Of a DNA stretch of 64,000 nucleotides, positions 63,306 to 64,000 are shown in pieces (within the stretch, counting starts at the first letter, position 1; every line of letters starts with the position of its first letter). This DNA comes from Firmicutes bacterium AF25-13AC. GTDB lineage: Bacteria; Bacillota; Clostridia; Lachnospirales; Lachnospiraceae. The position numbers were made by a program, and so were the translations under genes. The stretch is from positions 1 through 64,000 of the forward strand of contig QUFP01000008.1 in assembly GCA_003478935.1 (NCBI GenBank). The letters are read 5' to 3'. Below the pieces are notes generated by a model. The model saw only the letters and a list, made by a program, of their open reading frames with translations. It was not told where the DNA came from and did no database searches.

Positions 63306-64000
63306 ATGGAAGCAATTCGATACGAGAATTCTGAAATTGATGAGAGGATTATCCGCGCCGTAACAGAGATCGGATATGAGGAGATGACACCAATTCAGCA
63401 GTCTGCTATTCCGGCACTGCTTGAAGGACGTGACATCATTGGACAGGCACAGACCGGAACTGGAAAAACAGCGGCATTTGGTATTCCGCTTGTTCAGATG
63501 ATCGACCCGGAAGATGAGCGCGTGCAGGCAATCGTGCTTTGCCCGACCAGAGAACTGGCCATCCAGGCAGCAGATGAGCTGCGCCGCTACGCAAAATATC
63601 TGCCGGGTGTAAAAGTGCTTCCGGTGTACGGAGGACAGGATATTGAAAAACAGATCCGTTCTCTTCGCGGAAAGGTGTCAATTGTTGTTGGAACACCGGG
63701 AAGAGTTATGGATCATATGAGAAGACATACGTTAAAGCTTGAGGGCATCCGCATGGTTGTGCTGGATGAAGCTGACGAGATGTTAAATATGGGCTTTGTA
63801 GAGGATATTGAGACTATCCTTGCAGGTGTACCAGAGAATCATCAGACGGCATTGTTTTCAGCAACAATGCCGGATGAGATTCTTCGTATCACTGGCCGTT
63901 ACCAGAAGGATGCACAGATGATTCAGATCGAGAGAAAGGAACTGACTATTCCGCTTGTCAAGCAGTACTATTATGAGGTACAAAGACAGAACAAGGAAGA
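63306..64000 (+). CDS. DEAD-box RNA helicase (3' partial)
   Basis: The frame starts at ATG 63306 and runs open to the right edge (231 codons seen). The helicase core motifs appear in order: the Q-motif region (MTPIQQSAIPALLEGRD), Walker A AQTGTGKT, motif Ia PTRELAIQ, GTPGRVMDH, the DEAD box in VLDEADEML and motif III FSATMP. This is the DeaD/CshA class involved in mRNA turnover and ribosome assembly. The second RecA-like domain and C-terminal extension lie outside the window, so the exact subtype is open. Confidence 0.95.
   Translation, partial: MEAIRYENSEIDERIIRAVTEIGYEEMTPIQQSAIPALLEGRDIIGQAQTGTGKTAAFGIPLVQMIDPEDERVQAIVLCPTRELAIQAADELRRYAKYLPGVKVLPVYGGQDIEKQIRSLRGKVSIVVGTPGRVMDHMRRHTLKLEGIRMVVLDEADEMLNMGFVEDIETILAGVPENHQTALFSATMPDEILRITGRYQKDAQMIQIERKELTIPLVKQYYYEVQRQNKE

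Overview
The window looks like chromosomal DNA of a gut Firmicute of the Lachnospiraceae type. The signs are a moderately low GC content, strong AGGAGG-type ribosome sites, many Rho-independent terminators, TTGACA/TATAAT promoters, oligosaccharide ABC transporters of the LplA/LplB/YtcP class, a BspA-like leucine-rich repeat surface protein, a Clostridia-type TnpB and a pyruvate formate-lyase. The genus cannot be fixed from the sequence alone. No rRNA, tRNA, CRISPR array or prophage was seen.

Layout. (1) 1-1320: the right part of an IS200/IS605-family (IS1341-like) element with a TnpB that runs off the left edge and a hairpin right end. (2) 1447-16577: a rhamnogalacturonan-I (pectin backbone) locus resembling the yes/yet/lpl region of Bacillus subtilis: GH2 enzyme with a discoidin-like domain, YesU-like DUF1961 protein, a three-gene ABC importer, a PL26/YetA-type exo-lyase, a nitroreductase-family protein, a CE12 acetylesterase and a PL11 lyase. 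None of the enzymes has a signal peptide, so oligosaccharides are probably imported and cut in the cytosol. (3) 16658-21327: bicupin gene, decayed siderophore-type ABC ATPase, FGGY sugar kinase, and a FliB-family protein. (4) 21594-24766: pflB and pflA. (5) 25068-34491: a LacI-family regulator, a second ABC sugar importer, and GH35 and GH2 beta-galactosidase-type enzymes. Four LacI-type operator palindromes surround the regulator and the transporter promoter. (6) 34498-39974: Rgg-like regulator, secreted protein and ABC-2 transporter. (7) 40160-44406: pstSCAB-phoU. (8) 44462-44613: a MITE-like double-hairpin palindrome. (9) 44705-48303: heterodimeric ABC exporter. (10) 48452-54592: BspA-like surface protein, tiny low-complexity lipoprotein, GH51 arabinofuranosidase. 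(11) 54626-64000: housekeeping genes (ABC-F, uraA, VanZ-like, trmO, SEC-C protein, M19 dipeptidase, MalY/PatB, DEAD-box helicase cut by the right edge).

How it fits together: rhamnogalacturonan lyases and an acetylesterase handle the RG-I backbone. The beta-galactosidases and the arabinofuranosidase fit its galactan and arabinan side chains, and the sugar kinase and PFL fit downstream fermentation. The two importers and the LacI regulator would supply and control this intake.

A caution on sequence quality: six genes (the PL26 enzyme, the second solute-binding protein, the GH35 enzyme, pstA, the BspA-like protein and the GH51 enzyme) are each broken by what reads as loss of exactly one base, with clear family-like sequence continuing in the new frame. 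This may be consensus error rather than six real pseudogenes.
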